Shown here: piece by piece, positions 33,491 to 42,642 of the stretch
Layout: each line of letters starts with the position of its first letter
Position numbering within the stretch: the stretch's first letter is position 1
Source of the DNA: an uncultured Eubacteriales bacterium
Lineage (GTDB): Bacteria > Bacillota > Clostridia > Lachnospirales > Lachnospiraceae
Length of the DNA: 61,023 nucleotides
Assembly: GCA_900548855.1 (NCBI GenBank)
Contig: URMF01000017.1
Coordinates: 1 to 61,023 of the forward strand
Direction of reading: 5' to 3'
Made by a program: the position numbers and the translations under genes
The notes under the pieces: generated by a model
What the model was told of the DNA's origin: nothing
What the model saw: only the letters and a program-made list of their open reading frames with translations
Databases searched by the model: none

Positions 33491-34400
33491 ATTGAAGCTT
33501 CTTTAACAGCTCTTGAAAATATTCCGGCAGTTCAGAGTCAAATTCAACGTATTCATTTGTGTCTGGATGAACAAAGCCTAAGGTTTTTGCGTGAAGGGTC
33601 TGCCCCTCTAAACCTTTTATTTTAGGATTTTTAGGTCCGTATACATCATCCCCCAGTAAAGGATGTCCAATGGATGCCATATGAACACGAATCTGATGTG
33701 TTCTTCCAGTTTCTAACGTACATTCTATATAAGAATAATCATTTTTCAGTTTTTTAAGAACCTTGTAGTGGGTAACTGCTGCTCTCCCATTTTTGTGATT
33801 AATTGCCATTTTTTTGCGTTCCACGGGATGTCTGCCAATTGGCGCATTTACGGTTCCAATTGTTTCTTTGAAAGAGCCATGACAGATGGCATGATATTTC
33901 CTGGTTATGGAATGCTCCTTCAACTGCATAGCCAGGCTTTTATGCGCTGTGTCATTCTTACAAATCACAAGAAGACCTGTGGTATTCCGGTCAATACGGT
34001 GTACGATTCCGGGCCGGATTACACCATTAATTGATGACAAAGAACCCTTACAATGATACATAAGGGCATTTACCAGGGTTCCGCTTTCATGGCCTGCGGC
34101 AGGATGAACCACCATATTTTTGGGTTTATTTACAATTATAATGGCTGCATCTTCATAGACGATATCCAATGGAATATCTTCTGCCACAATCTCTAATTCT
34201 TTTGGCTCTTCATAAGAAATCACAATTTTATCACCAGACTTGCATTTGTAATTTTGCTTGCAGGCTTTTTCATTGATTTGTACATTCTCCTGTTTAATCA
34301 GCTGCTGAATATATGATCTTGATAAATCCGGAATCTGTTCATTGATATATTTATCAATACGTTCCGGAGAAATATCCGGATATTCTAATTCATAATCCAT
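33489..34400 (-). CDS. 23S rRNA/tRNA pseudouridine synthase, RluA/RluD family
   Basis: An N-terminal S4 RNA-binding domain (SRSYIQQLIKQENVQINEK) precedes a pseudouridine synthase core with the catalytic aspartate in HRIDRNTTGLL and a TGRTHQIRVHMA C-terminal motif. The length is 303 residues. ATG at 34400 is chosen because GGAGGT (34405-34410) precedes it. Its first codons overlap the end of lspA by 11 bases. This lspA-rluD order is typical for Firmicutes. The exact target uridine cannot be read from sequence. Confidence 0.9.
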   Translation of the reverse strand: MDYELEYPDISPERIDKYINEQIPDLSRSYIQQLIKQENVQINEKACKQNYKCKSGDKIVISYEEPKELEIVAEDIPLDIVYEDAAIIIVNKPKNMVVHPAAGHESGTLVNALMYHCKGSLSSINGVIRPGIVHRIDRNTTGLLVICKNDTAHKSLAMQLKEHSITRKYHAICHGSFKETIGTVNAPIGRHPVERKKMAINHKNGRAAVTHYKVLKKLKNDYSYIECTLETGRTHQIRVHMASIGHPLLGDDVYGPKNPKIKGLEGQTLHAKTLGFVHPDTNEYVEFDSELPEYFQELLKKLQ

Positions 34401-34956
34401 TTTTACCTCCATGGAATAAATGTTCCAAATCTTCTTCCTTGTATTTAAAGAAAAGCAGAATCACCAATAAAAGAAAACCAACCGTAACATAACAGTCCGC
34501 TACATTAAAAACCGGAAAGTCAATTAGTTTAAAATAGAAAAAATCAATTACATATTGAAAACGAAGCCGGTCAATAAAGTTGCCGACCGCTCCGGATAAA
34601 ATCAACACTGTCAGAATCTGGACATCGCAAAATGCCCCAGATTTGGCACATTGGACATAAAACCAGCTTCCAAAAATCAAGACAGCAATTGTACAGATAT
34701 AGAATAAAATTTGTTTATCCGCAAAAATTCCCCACGCAGCTCCCGGATTACGGATATAATATATTTCAAATACATCTTTAATAACCGGTATGGATTCAAA
34801 TAAATCCATATTGTGGTCAATCCAGTATTTCGTTGCCTGGTCTATGATTACCAGGATTACAAAACAAATGATTGCAGGTAAAATACTTCCTGCAATCTTT
34901 TTATTCTTATTATGATTTGAAACTGTATTCGCAAATTCTTCCATTTCATTGTACAT
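34390..34956 (-). CDS. lspA: Lipoprotein signal peptidase LspA
   Basis: LspA cuts the signal peptide off diacylglyceryl-modified lipoproteins in the membrane. The catalytic aspartates lie in GAVGNFIDRL and FNVADCYVTVG, with four hydrophobic helices between residues 25 and 175. The 188-residue product has a roughly 20-residue polar N-terminal extension compared with many homologues. No clear ribosome site precedes the ATG at 34956, and the fourth codon after it is another ATG. At least two lipoprotein genes in this window would be its substrates. Confidence 0.92.
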   Translation of the reverse strand: MYNEMEEFANTVSNHNKNKKIAGSILPAIICFVILVIIDQATKYWIDHNMDLFESIPVIKDVFEIYYIRNPGAAWGIFADKQILFYICTIAVLIFGSWFYVQCAKSGAFCDVQILTVLILSGAVGNFIDRLRFQYVIDFFYFKLIDFPVFNVADCYVTVGFLLLVILLFFKYKEEDLEHLFHGGKNGL

Positions 34957-34970
34957 ATATTAATCCAGTA

Positions 34971-36059
34971 TTAATTTGCTAATAATTCCTGAATAGCATT
35001 TTCCATATCCTGGTCGGATACATTAGAATCAATATAAGCCTCTCCTATCTTATTTAATAAAACAAACTTAATCCTTCCTGCTTTCATTTTTTTATCATTT
35101 TTTGTCGCTTTAATTATCGCAGAAATATCAATCTCTTTTGGTAGGGGTTCAAAACCAAATACCTGAAAGCTTTTTGTTATATCTGCCACCTCTTCAGCCG
35201 TTAAAAACCCCTTGTTTTTTGAAATAATGGAGGCAAGAATACAGCCAATGGCAACGCATTCACCGTGCAGCAGCTGGAAATCCATAATTTTCTCAATGGC
35301 ATGCCCCAAGGTATGTCCATAATTTAATAGTGCACGCTCCCCCTTTTCCATTGGGTCATTTTCTACCACTAAGCGTTTAATATTACAGCTTTGTACCACC
35401 ATATCCAGAATAATATCCATATCCCGGTTATTAATCTCATCAAAATGCTTATGAATCCAATGATAATAGTCAGCGTTTTTGATTAATCCATGCTTAATAA
35501 TCTCGCCAAGCCCGGAATGAAACTGACGCTCTGTTAAAGTGCGTAAAGTAGACAGATTCATATAAACAAGCCGGGGCTGATGAAATGCTCCCACCATATT
35601 CTTATATGCATCAAAATCAACACCGGTTTTACCACCTATGCTGCTATCGACCTGAGCCAAAAGACTGGTGGGTATCTGCACAAAATCAATGCCCCTTAAA
35701 TACGTTGCTGCAGTGTAGCCTGTCAAATCACCAACCACCCCACCACCCAATGCAACTAAAAGGTCATTGCGGTCAAACTGGGCCAGAATCAAATGTTCAT
35801 ACAGCTTCTGCACGGTATCCAGATTCTTACTTGCTTCTCCTTCCGGAAACACAAACGAAATACAACTCATACAATGTGGTGTAAGCAGCTTCCGCACAGT
35901 ATCCAGATAATAGGATGCCACATTGCTTTCTGTTACAATGCAGACTCTTTTATTCTGGATATCCAGTTGCTCTAAACAGGTAACCAAGTCATTAAAATCC
36001 TGCCGGAAAATAATATCATAAATTGGCTTACCATCCTTGTGTACGGTCATTTCAGTCAT
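34971..36059 (-). CDS. aroB: 3-dehydroquinate synthase
   Basis: AroB converts DAHP to 3-dehydroquinate in the shikimate pathway. The NAD-binding GGGVVGDLTGY and the substrate-site SLLAQVDSSIGGKTGVD are clear, with zinc ligands in HGLI and HGECVAIG. ATG at 36059 is preferred, with AGGAG upstream. A longer reading to 36107 would run into divIVA. The 363-residue protein sits between divIVA and lspA, an unusual lone shikimate gene in a division operon. Confidence 0.93.
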   Translation of the reverse strand: MTEMTVHKDGKPIYDIIFRQDFNDLVTCLEQLDIQNKRVCIVTESNVASYYLDTVRKLLTPHCMSCISFVFPEGEASKNLDTVQKLYEHLILAQFDRNDLLVALGGGVVGDLTGYTAATYLRGIDFVQIPTSLLAQVDSSIGGKTGVDFDAYKNMVGAFHQPRLVYMNLSTLRTLTERQFHSGLGEIIKHGLIKNADYYHWIHKHFDEINNRDMDIILDMVVQSCNIKRLVVENDPMEKGERALLNYGHTLGHAIEKIMDFQLLHGECVAIGCILASIISKNKGFLTAEEVADITKSFQVFGFEPLPKEIDISAIIKATKNDKKMKAGRIKFVLLNKIGEAYIDSNVSDQDMENAIQELLAN

Positions 36060-36069
36060 AATAGTTCTC

Positions 36070-37644
36070 CTATAAGAAATTAAAGCCTTCCTCGTCATCA
36101 TCCTCATTACCGATTAAATTGGACTGTTTTGGATTATCCTCCACGTCACCTGTTAATACATCCTCGTCTGCATTATCATGAAATGGATCAATATTGAGAG
36201 TTGCAGCATTCGGATTATCTCCGGTAAAATTCGGTAAAATAGTCGGTATTTCCTCTTCCTCCGAATCCTCACCGACAATAAAATCAAAACCATCGGTATA
36301 ATTATCCTCGGAATCCAGCATATTGGATTCATTTATTTTATCCTCAACCTCACCGGAATAAGCATCCTCATCTGTATGTAAATCGTCCTCACTAACAAAA
36401 TTAAAGCCATCATCATAGTTATCCTCAGAATCTAACATAGTAGCTTCGTTAATTTTGTCCTCTACTTCACCGCTAACCATATCATCGTTATCAAAATCAC
36501 TTGAAAAATCAGCCGTAGCTGCTGGCTGTGCTTCAGCGGTAACTGCCACATCCTCTTCCCTGACAAAATCAAAACCTGTGCTGTAATTATCCTCGGAATC
36601 CAACATGGTAGCTTCGTTAATCTTATCTTCCACTTCTCCTGTAACCTTGGCTGGTTCCGTATCATGTACCGGTTTGTTGTGAACCGGAGCTGCTGTGTTC
36701 CTGCCCGCCTGAGCTGGTTTTGGTTCTACTGGTGCAGGTCTTACAGGCTGCTTGTCCGCCTGCGCAGTCTGCTGCACATTTTTTGGAGATGCCTGAGCGG
36801 ATTGTTCTGTTGTTTTTGAATCAGGAACTGCGGTTGTAAAGTTCTTCTTGACTTTAGACTCTCCCGGTTTGGCATTCTTAACATTCAAGGTTGATTTGGA
36901 AGTTGTTTTTCCAGTTCCAGAGGAACCCTTTTTCTTGGAACTGCCATTGAAAGAACCTCCGGTTTGCCGACTAAAACGTCCTCCTCCGTTCATAGCGTCT
37001 GCAAATGGATCCATATTAAGGGTGCCACGGTTAATCGCCGGGTCCTGAGCGGTACGCTCTCTGCCTTCGTCAAAAGAATTGGAACCCACATATCCACCGC
37101 CGCCAAGACCACCCAGGCTGCCCTCACCGCCTAAGCCGCCACCAGAAAAATTACCGAAACCGCCATCCTGATAACTTGGCTCAAAATCTGCGCCCAAATC
37201 AATATCAATCATTTCACCATCCATGATTTTCCGCTGTGCTTCCAGTATTTTGGTAAATTGTTCTTTAAACGTTGCATGCTGTTTCTGAAGCCGGTAAATC
37301 TCGTCCTTGGTCTCCTGTAATTCTGCCTTCGCATCTGCCAGAATTGCTTCTGCCTTTTTTTCTGCTTCTGTGTTAATCTGGCGAGCCTTATCGTTTGCTG
37401 CAATTATCGTTTCTTCCGCCGTCTTTTCAGAAAGTGTTAATGCTTTCTGCATGGATTCTTCAATAGAACGATAGTGTTGAAGACTTTCATTCAATGTTGC
37501 AACCTTGTCTTTTAATTCTACATTGGAACGGTAGAGCATTCCGTAATCGGAAGCTAATTCACTCATAAAGGATTCCACATCTTTTTTATCGAAACCGATT
37601 CCGCCTTTAAATACCTTGTTTTGTACATCTACTGGTGTTAACAT
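36070..37644 (-). CDS. divIVA: DivIVA-family protein with repeated acidic C-terminus
   Basis: Residues 1-140 are a canonical DivIVA: the membrane-binding start MLTPVDVQNKVFKGGIGFDKKDV followed by coiled coils. From 155 to 335 is a low-complexity Gly/Ser/Lys linker. Residues 336-524 hold four copies of an acidic motif that begins G(E/D)VED and ends DNYxxGF(D/N)F or similar, at 336-361, 392-417, 431-456 and 499-524. A TLN(M/I)DPF motif appears at 208-214 and 482-488. It is 524 residues, against about 160-230 usually. DivIVA marks poles and septa; the repeats may be a docking surface, which is inference. Confidence 0.9.
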   Translation of the reverse strand: MLTPVDVQNKVFKGGIGFDKKDVESFMSELASDYGMLYRSNVELKDKVATLNESLQHYRSIEESMQKALTLSEKTAEETIIAANDKARQINTEAEKKAEAILADAKAELQETKDEIYRLQKQHATFKEQFTKILEAQRKIMDGEMIDIDLGADFEPSYQDGGFGNFSGGGLGGEGSLGGLGGGGYVGSNSFDEGRERTAQDPAINRGTLNMDPFADAMNGGGRFSRQTGGSFNGSSKKKGSSGTGKTTSKSTLNVKNAKPGESKVKKNFTTAVPDSKTTEQSAQASPKNVQQTAQADKQPVRPAPVEPKPAQAGRNTAAPVHNKPVHDTEPAKVTGEVEDKINEATMLDSEDNYSTGFDFVREEDVAVTAEAQPAATADFSSDFDNDDMVSGEVEDKINEATMLDSEDNYDDGFNFVSEDDLHTDEDAYSGEVEDKINESNMLDSEDNYTDGFDFIVGEDSEEEEIPTILPNFTGDNPNAATLNIDPFHDNADEDVLTGDVEDNPKQSNLIGNEDDDEEGFNFL

Positions 37645-37703
37645 TCCGTTCTCCTCCTACCCAATACACTATTCCGATTTGTCAAGTAAAGCTTTTGAAA
37701 TTA

Positions 37704-38258
37704 TTAGAAGGCTGTCAGTTCAGGAGACAATGTAGAATCATTTAAAATTTCATCCCGTAAATCTCCTGTCACATCAATATTCCGAGGAGCGGCAATAAAA
37801 ATATTTGCTGATATTGCCTGAAGAGAGCCATCTAAGGCATAACATGCCCCCCCAATAAAATCAATAATTCTCTGAGCGGCATGCACTTCAATTCCCTCCA
37901 TATTAATTACAATGGTTCTGCCCTCTTTTAAATAATCGGTTACTCTCTGCGCTTCATTAAATTCCTGTGGTTTAATTACATACACTTGATTACTACTCCT
38001 ATTATTATTACGGCTGTTAATAGATACTAATTTGCTCGGATTAGAAACCTTTGCGGGCTTAGCCTTTGGTTTCTTTGGTGCATAATCATCAAAATCCTCT
38101 TCTTCGTAATAAGATTTTTCCGGCTTTTCTTTTGATTTCTTCTTGGGAGGCTCGTAATATTCATCATCATCATCATCAAATAAATCGTCATCAAAATCCT
38201 CTTCCGGGTCTGAAAGCTTTAGAAAATCCATAAATTTACTCATTCCGCTTTTTGCCAT
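37704..38258 (-). CDS. sepF: Cell division protein SepF
   Basis: SepF bundles FtsZ filaments and anchors them to the membrane. An N-terminal helix (residues 6-15) and a Asp/Glu-rich, then Lys-rich linker (about 17-85) precede the SepF core, QVYVIKPQEFNEAQRVTDYLKEGRTIVINM... through GGACYALDGSLQ. The length is 184 residues. ATG at 38258 follows GGAG. It lies between yggS and divIVA, the standard Firmicutes division-gene order. Confidence 0.94.
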   Translation of the reverse strand: MAKSGMSKFMDFLKLSDPEEDFDDDLFDDDDDEYYEPPKKKSKEKPEKSYYEEEDFDDYAPKKPKAKPAKVSNPSKLVSINSRNNNRSSNQVYVIKPQEFNEAQRVTDYLKEGRTIVINMEGIEVHAAQRIIDFIGGACYALDGSLQAISANIFIAAPRNIDVTGDLRDEILNDSTLSPELTAF

Positions 38259-38270
38259 GATTAATCTCCT

Positions 38271-38963
38271 TTATATAGTATAGTTACGGATGCCAAAAAT
38301 TGCTGTTCCCACCCGCACCATGGTTGCTCCTTCCTCGATAGCAACTTTATAGTCATTTGTCATGCCCATGGACAAGACATTCATATCAATATTATCAATG
38401 TTTTTCGATATTATGTCAAGTGATAATTGCTTTAAAGTACGGAAATACTTCCTGTTTTCTTCCGGATTTTCGACAAATGGTGCAATCGTCATTAATCCAT
38501 TGACATGAATATTAGGATAAGCTGCTATTTCCTCGAGAAAAGGAATCACCTCTTCTGTATATAACCCATATTTGCTGTCTTCTTTTGCAACATTTACCTC
38601 TATTAAAATCTGGACTGTTACCTGCTTTTTGGCTGCCACTTTCTGAAGCTCCTTCGCCAGCTTAAGGGAATCTACAGAATGAATCAGGCACGCCTTATCT
38701 ACTATGTATTTGACTTTGTTTGTCTGCAAATGCCCAATCTGATGAAAGCGTACAGGCTTTGACACATTTTCATATTTATCACAAAGCTCCTGTACCTTGT
38801 TTTCTCCAAAATCCTCAACCCCGATTTGAATCAACTCTTCTATGTCAGATAAAGGCTTTGTTTTGCTGACGGCAATCAATGTAATATCCTCCGGATTACG
38901 CCCACACTGGATTGCCGTATCTTCCACCTGCTTTTTTATATATTTATAATTTTCTGTTACCAA
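38271..38963 (-). CDS. PLP homeostasis protein, YggS/PLPBP family
   Basis: The protein is a fold-type III PLP-binding protein with no known catalytic reaction. The PLP lysine is in AVSKTKP near residue 34. FGENKVQEL, RFHQIGHLQTNK and the C-terminal MGMTNDYKVAIEEGATMVRVGTAIFG motifs are clear. It begins at TTG (38961-38963) with an AAGGGG site, because no ATG fits the N-terminus. The length is 230 residues. It lies 12 bases before sepF. Confidence 0.93.
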   Translation of the reverse strand: MVTENYKYIKKQVEDTAIQCGRNPEDITLIAVSKTKPLSDIEELIQIGVEDFGENKVQELCDKYENVSKPVRFHQIGHLQTNKVKYIVDKACLIHSVDSLKLAKELQKVAAKKQVTVQILIEVNVAKEDSKYGLYTEEVIPFLEEIAAYPNIHVNGLMTIAPFVENPEENRKYFRTLKQLSLDIISKNIDNIDMNVLSMGMTNDYKVAIEEGATMVRVGTAIFGIRNYTI

Positions 38964-38979
38964 TTTTACAACACCCCTT

Positions 38980-40368
38980 TTATTTAATAATTTGATTTTC
39001 TTCTACCATGGACTGATTCAAAACAATCCGGTCATACCATGCAATACTGTAATCCACATCGGTTTTGACAATTGTATATTCATCATCCTGATACAGAATA
39101 TCGATATACCGGAAAGCTGCCACACCCTGATTAACACAGAAAACCCCCTGCAGCTTAGAGGTATCTGCTTGTGACAGCGCCAGCGTTTCGTCACTGTCTG
39201 TATTCACCAAAATATCCTCTGCAGAAAAGTCATTTGGGTCAACATAACAGAATTTATCATCTGACTTATAAATGGCCGCCTGTACCTGTTTTATTGTAAC
39301 CTCTCCCTTGTCATCTAATTTCTTGATATTTAGAAATTGCTTTTCTGTAGAATCCGAGCCCTTTGAAAGATAGCTGACAGGAATTTTATAGACTGTTTTT
39401 TCAGTAATGGAGGTATTAGGAATCTTTAATCCGTTATTCTGATCCATTAAAATCACAATGTCAATATATCTCTCATTGATATAATTCACCATCTGCTGAT
39501 TTAGGGACAAAATAATAAAATTTTTGTCATCTTCTGTAGTTAAACGGAAGCTGCAGGAAATATTTTTAGAGCTGTTATGAATATTTATCTGAACCTTTTC
39601 CTTATCCTTTAAAGATTTTGCCTCTTTTTCAGAAACCGGTGCAATCAGATACCAGTTTTCTGAAGTGACCAGCTTATACACAGGTTCACCGGCATTAATA
39701 ATCTCACCTGTTTTTAAGGTTTTCTTTTTATAATTACTCTTATCTATGTCAGATGCCTTAAACTTATTAATATTAAAATCCTCATACCCATCCTCATAGT
39801 AAGTGATAATTCCAGCCTCTGTGGTGGCAACCTTCTTATATGTGGATATATTAGTTGTATCATCATCCAGTGAGGTGAGCTGCTCAATTAACGCCTCATT
39901 TGTAAGCTCTAATACTGCATTTTCGATATCATACCGAAAATTATATAAATCTGAATAATTTGAGTAATCAAAATAATTCTCAAAGGTGGAAATGCGGGTA
40001 CGGACTTCTGTAAGCGCATCTTCTGACATAGATAATGCATCTGCGTCCGTGTCCTTTAATTTTTCATAAACACTCCCGGTCTCATCAACTGTATAAATTG
40101 TCTTGTTTTTACCGATTTTTTCTCCGTCCCGAACATAATAACTGACATAACCTGAACTTTCTGCATTCACTAATTTTTCTTCTCTCACAATCAGCGCAGT
40201 TGTGCTGATATTAGTATCTATATAACTATTCTGTACTTCATATATGGAAAGAGATTCCTTTTGCATCGACATAATAATCCGGATAAAAACGTATATAAAG
40301 ATTATAATAAAAATAATTGTTCCAATATTTATTTTAAATTCGTTGGAATAATTTTGTCTTCTGCTCAA
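38980..40368 (-). CDS. HlyD-like membrane-anchored adaptor protein
   Basis: One TM helix (residues 15-33) precedes a long extracytoplasmic part with a biotinyl-lipoyl-like segment (SGYVSYYVRDGEKIGKNKTIY), helical hairpin and a second barrel-like region. Such proteins resemble membrane-fusion adaptors and occur upstream of yggS-sepF in Clostridia. No ABC partner is next to it. The start is TTG (40366-40368), with GGAGGT spaced about nine bases away. The function is unknown, with a possible cell-envelope role. The length is 462 residues. Confidence 0.72.
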   Translation of the reverse strand: MSRRQNYSNEFKINIGTIIFIIIFIYVFIRIIMSMQKESLSIYEVQNSYIDTNISTTALIVREEKLVNAESSGYVSYYVRDGEKIGKNKTIYTVDETGSVYEKLKDTDADALSMSEDALTEVRTRISTFENYFDYSNYSDLYNFRYDIENAVLELTNEALIEQLTSLDDDTTNISTYKKVATTEAGIITYYEDGYEDFNINKFKASDIDKSNYKKKTLKTGEIINAGEPVYKLVTSENWYLIAPVSEKEAKSLKDKEKVQINIHNSSKNISCSFRLTTEDDKNFIILSLNQQMVNYINERYIDIVILMDQNNGLKIPNTSITEKTVYKIPVSYLSKGSDSTEKQFLNIKKLDDKGEVTIKQVQAAIYKSDDKFCYVDPNDFSAEDILVNTDSDETLALSQADTSKLQGVFCVNQGVAAFRYIDILYQDDEYTIVKTDVDYSIAWYDRIVLNQSMVEENQIIK

Positions 40369-40401
40369 AACGAGACACCTCCGCTTAAATTACATCTGTT
40401 T

Positions 40402-40430
40402 ATTGTACCATTTTTGGCAGATAACTACAA
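40402..40430 (-). promoter_or_regulatory. Promoter for the HlyD-yggS-sepF-divIVA operon
   Basis: On the minus strand TTGTAG (40430-40425), 17 bases and TACAAT (40407-40402) precede the HlyD-like start by about 35 bases. Confidence 0.6.
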
Positions 40431-40554
40431 TATTTATGAATAAATTTTATAAAATATTAGAACACTAATATTATTCCAAAGTGATTTCACGTTTATGACT
40501 AAGTGAAATTACAACACTTAAATGTATGATTATGCATACAGAAAGGAGTATCAT

Positions 40555-40758
40555 ATGAAAGCATTGGACTATACTATTCTAACCGTAGTTGTCATTGGTG
40601 CAATTAACTGGGGACTGATTGGCTTTTTTGATTTTGATCTGGTAAGCACTTTATTTGGGCAGATGTCTATTCTTACACGAATCATATATGCAATCGTTGG
40701 AATTGGCGGCTTATATGCAATTTCTTATTATGGTCGTATGAATAGCGAGTTACAGTAA
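40555..40758 (+). CDS. DUF378 small membrane protein
   Basis: This 67-residue protein has two hydrophobic segments (residues 5-23 and 38-58) and the family hallmark GAINWGLIGFF near residues 14-24. The ATG at 40555 is preceded by AAAGGAG. An upstream reading adds 11 residues without a site. It stands alone on the plus strand between two minus-strand operons and is followed by a terminator. The biochemical role of DUF378 is unknown. Confidence 0.88.
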   Translation: MKALDYTILTVVVIGAINWGLIGFFDFDLVSTLFGQMSILTRIIYAIVGIGGLYAISYYGRMNSELQ

Positions 40759-40767
40759 GGATTATAA

Positions 40768-40803
40768 AAAGCTGCTACAGGTAGAATAACCTGTGGCAGC
40801 TTT
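40768..40803. terminator. Bidirectional terminator between DUF378 and the P-loop gene
   Basis: The 14-base arm at 40768-40781 (AAAGCTGCTACAGG) pairs with 40790-40803 with a single T-G pair, around an eight-base loop. It separates the convergent DUF378 and P-loop genes. Confidence 0.8.
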
Positions 40804-40813
40804 ATCTCTGTTG

Positions 40814-41236
40814 TTATAATGCTATCGTTACAAGATTCTGTAAATAATCCGACAAGTCCTCTTTTTTTCTTGAAATACCAATCACAAAATCCAGTTCAAA
40901 CCTTTCAGAAATGATAGAAAGCTCTCTCACCAGTTTTTCAGCAATTTCAACGGTATCAATACAGGCAATCGCTAAAAAGTTGTCCAGAAAGATACAATCT
41001 AAGTCATGATCCTGGGATGCAATACCATAGATGAACCCAATAAACATATCTGCAGAATGAATATTATACTCCGGAACATTAATCAGCCGGACCCGGTTGC
41101 TAAGCTCATACATATGCTTATTGTTTATATCCAGATAAACTATATTACCACCGGTCAGCTTGATGTCGTTGTTTGCTTTTGCCATGAGCATTTTTGTTTT
41201 TCCTTTTCCTTTTTCACCTGCAACTAATTCAATCAT
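40814..41236 (-). CDS. Small P-loop ATPase-like protein
   Basis: A Walker A motif GEKGKGKTK at residues 7-15 and a Walker B-like CIFLDN near residue 81 show nucleotide binding in a protein of only 140 residues. No TM segment, helicase or sensor motif is evident. Related Clostridia proteins are sometimes labelled PilT-like, which I cannot support here. It ends the elongation operon, 19 bases after the carboxypeptidase gene, and has an AGGAGG site. The role is unknown; a link to cell-envelope or division genes is inferred from position only. Confidence 0.7.
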   Translation of the reverse strand: MIELVAGEKGKGKTKMLMAKANNDIKLTGGNIVYLDINNKHMYELSNRVRLINVPEYNIHSADMFIGFIYGIASQDHDLDCIFLDNFLAIACIDTVEIAEKLVRELSIISERFELDFVIGISRKKEDLSDYLQNLVTIAL

Positions 41237-41255
41237 GTTTTTTGCCTCCTGTGCA

Positions 41256-42248
41256 TTAGTATATTTCTTTTAGCATATCCTCCACATTCTGATAAAGAGA
41301 CTCGTGGTCTGCGGCATTGGATACCAGACAGATATATTCTTCCAATGTCTCATCATTTACAAACTCTAAAATAATACAGCTTCCTGCTTTGCCGGTAGTA
41401 CCTGTCTTCCAGCCTGTAATATGATATCCTGTCGGCATATCAAAAGAATTTGATAAAAAGCCATTGGTGGGAATCAGTTGTGTCTGTATTTTTTCATCAT
41501 CACGATACATTGTCAGAGTATAAGTGCTTTTTCTGTCAATCTGAATCAGTGTATCCTTGGATAAAAATTCTTTAAACATTAAATATAAATCATATGGTGT
41601 CGTATAATGGTTATTGTCATGTAAGCCATGTGGATTTACAAAATGGGAATTAGTTGCTCCAAGCTTCGCTGCCTTCTGGTTCATCAATTCTACAAAATCA
41701 CTGACGGAACCGGATACATATCTTGCAAGCGCAACTGCACAATCATTATAAGAAGAAATGAGCAAGCCATGCAGCAATTCATCTACGGTGATATAGTCAC
41801 CAGGCTCTAAGCCTAATATGATAACATTGTCTTCATTAAATTCAATTTTTTTCTGTATTACCACTGTATCGGTCAGAGAAATATGGCCCTTTTCCACTGC
41901 TTCCATTACAACAAGCGCCGTTAAAATTTTTGTCATACTGGCAGGATATATCCGCTTGTGAGGATTCATGGCACAGACAACCGTATTCTTGGTCTGGTTA
42001 ATCAGAAGCCCGGCTTCATATTCCATTTTGGAATCATCATAAACATATGCATCATATGGAATAACAACATTTTCTGTGGCAAGACTGGCAGGTCTTACAA
42101 TCGGCAAATTAACAGTTGAACTAATGTGCAGTGGTTCCTCCATATTGTACGCATGATTACTTCCACATCCCGTTAAGGATGAAAAACAAAGCAGTAAGGT
42201 TATAATTAAAATTAAATTTTTTCTGATTTTCTTATTTGAATATTTCAC
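41256..42248 (-). CDS. D-alanyl-D-alanine carboxypeptidase (S11) lipoprotein
   Basis: This penicillin-binding carboxypeptidase trims the pentapeptide stem of peptidoglycan. The three motifs are SMTK near residue 105, SYN near residue 166 and KTG near residue 280. Residues 10-28 are a signal with an LTGC lipobox, so it is a membrane-anchored lipoprotein rather than one with the C-terminal amphipathic helix of DacA. It starts at GTG (42246-42248) overlapping mgsA by 17 bases. The length is 330 residues. It acts beside RodA and PBP2. Confidence 0.88.
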   Translation of the reverse strand: MKYSNKKIRKNLILIITLLLCFSSLTGCGSNHAYNMEEPLHISSTVNLPIVRPASLATENVVIPYDAYVYDDSKMEYEAGLLINQTKNTVVCAMNPHKRIYPASMTKILTALVVMEAVEKGHISLTDTVVIQKKIEFNEDNVIILGLEPGDYITVDELLHGLLISSYNDCAVALARYVSGSVSDFVELMNQKAAKLGATNSHFVNPHGLHDNNHYTTPYDLYLMFKEFLSKDTLIQIDRKSTYTLTMYRDDEKIQTQLIPTNGFLSNSFDMPTGYHITGWKTGTTGKAGSCIILEFVNDETLEEYICLVSNAADHESLYQNVEDMLKEIY

Positions 42249-42627
42249 GCCAATCTAAATCTCCTCGGTCTAACGCTTTTACCAGTAATTCTGCAGTTGC
42301 TAAATTTGTAGCTAAAGGAATATTATGTATATCACATAGCATAAAAATATTGTTAATATCCGGTTCATGGGATTTTGGTGTCTGCGGGTCCCGTAAAAAG
42401 ATAACCATATCAATATCATTATATTCAATCTCCGAGCCCAGCTGCTGTTCACCGCCTAAATGTCCCACTAGATATTTATGTACTGTTAAATTGGTTACCT
42501 CCTCAATCAGACGCCCTGTCGTTCCGGTAGCAAACAGTTCATGCTTACAAAGGATACCTCTGTATGCTATACAAAAATTCTGCATTAATTTTTTTTTCGC
42601 ATCATGTGCAATTAACCCAATATTCAT
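42232..42627 (-). CDS. mgsA: Methylglyoxal synthase
   Basis: MgsA turns dihydroxyacetone phosphate into methylglyoxal and phosphate, a bypass of lower glycolysis. The conserved TGTTG phosphate site, GGEQQLG, FLRDP with the catalytic aspartate and CDIHNIPLATN are all present in 131 residues. ATG at 42627 has GGGAGG upstream. Its place between rodA and a carboxypeptidase is typical of Lachnospiraceae-like genomes, but the metabolic reason is not evident. Confidence 0.95.
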   Translation of the reverse strand: MNIGLIAHDAKKKLMQNFCIAYRGILCKHELFATGTTGRLIEEVTNLTVHKYLVGHLGGEQQLGSEIEYNDIDMVIFLRDPQTPKSHEPDINNIFMLCDIHNIPLATNLATAELLVKALDRGDLDWREIFK

Positions 42628-42642
42628 CGTTTCCCTCCCAAT

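Noticed and set aside
36073..36639. Repetitive DNA considered as a CRISPR array
   Set aside because: The repeats are in frame with DivIVA coding sequence, with imperfect units and variable spacing, so this is a protein repeat.
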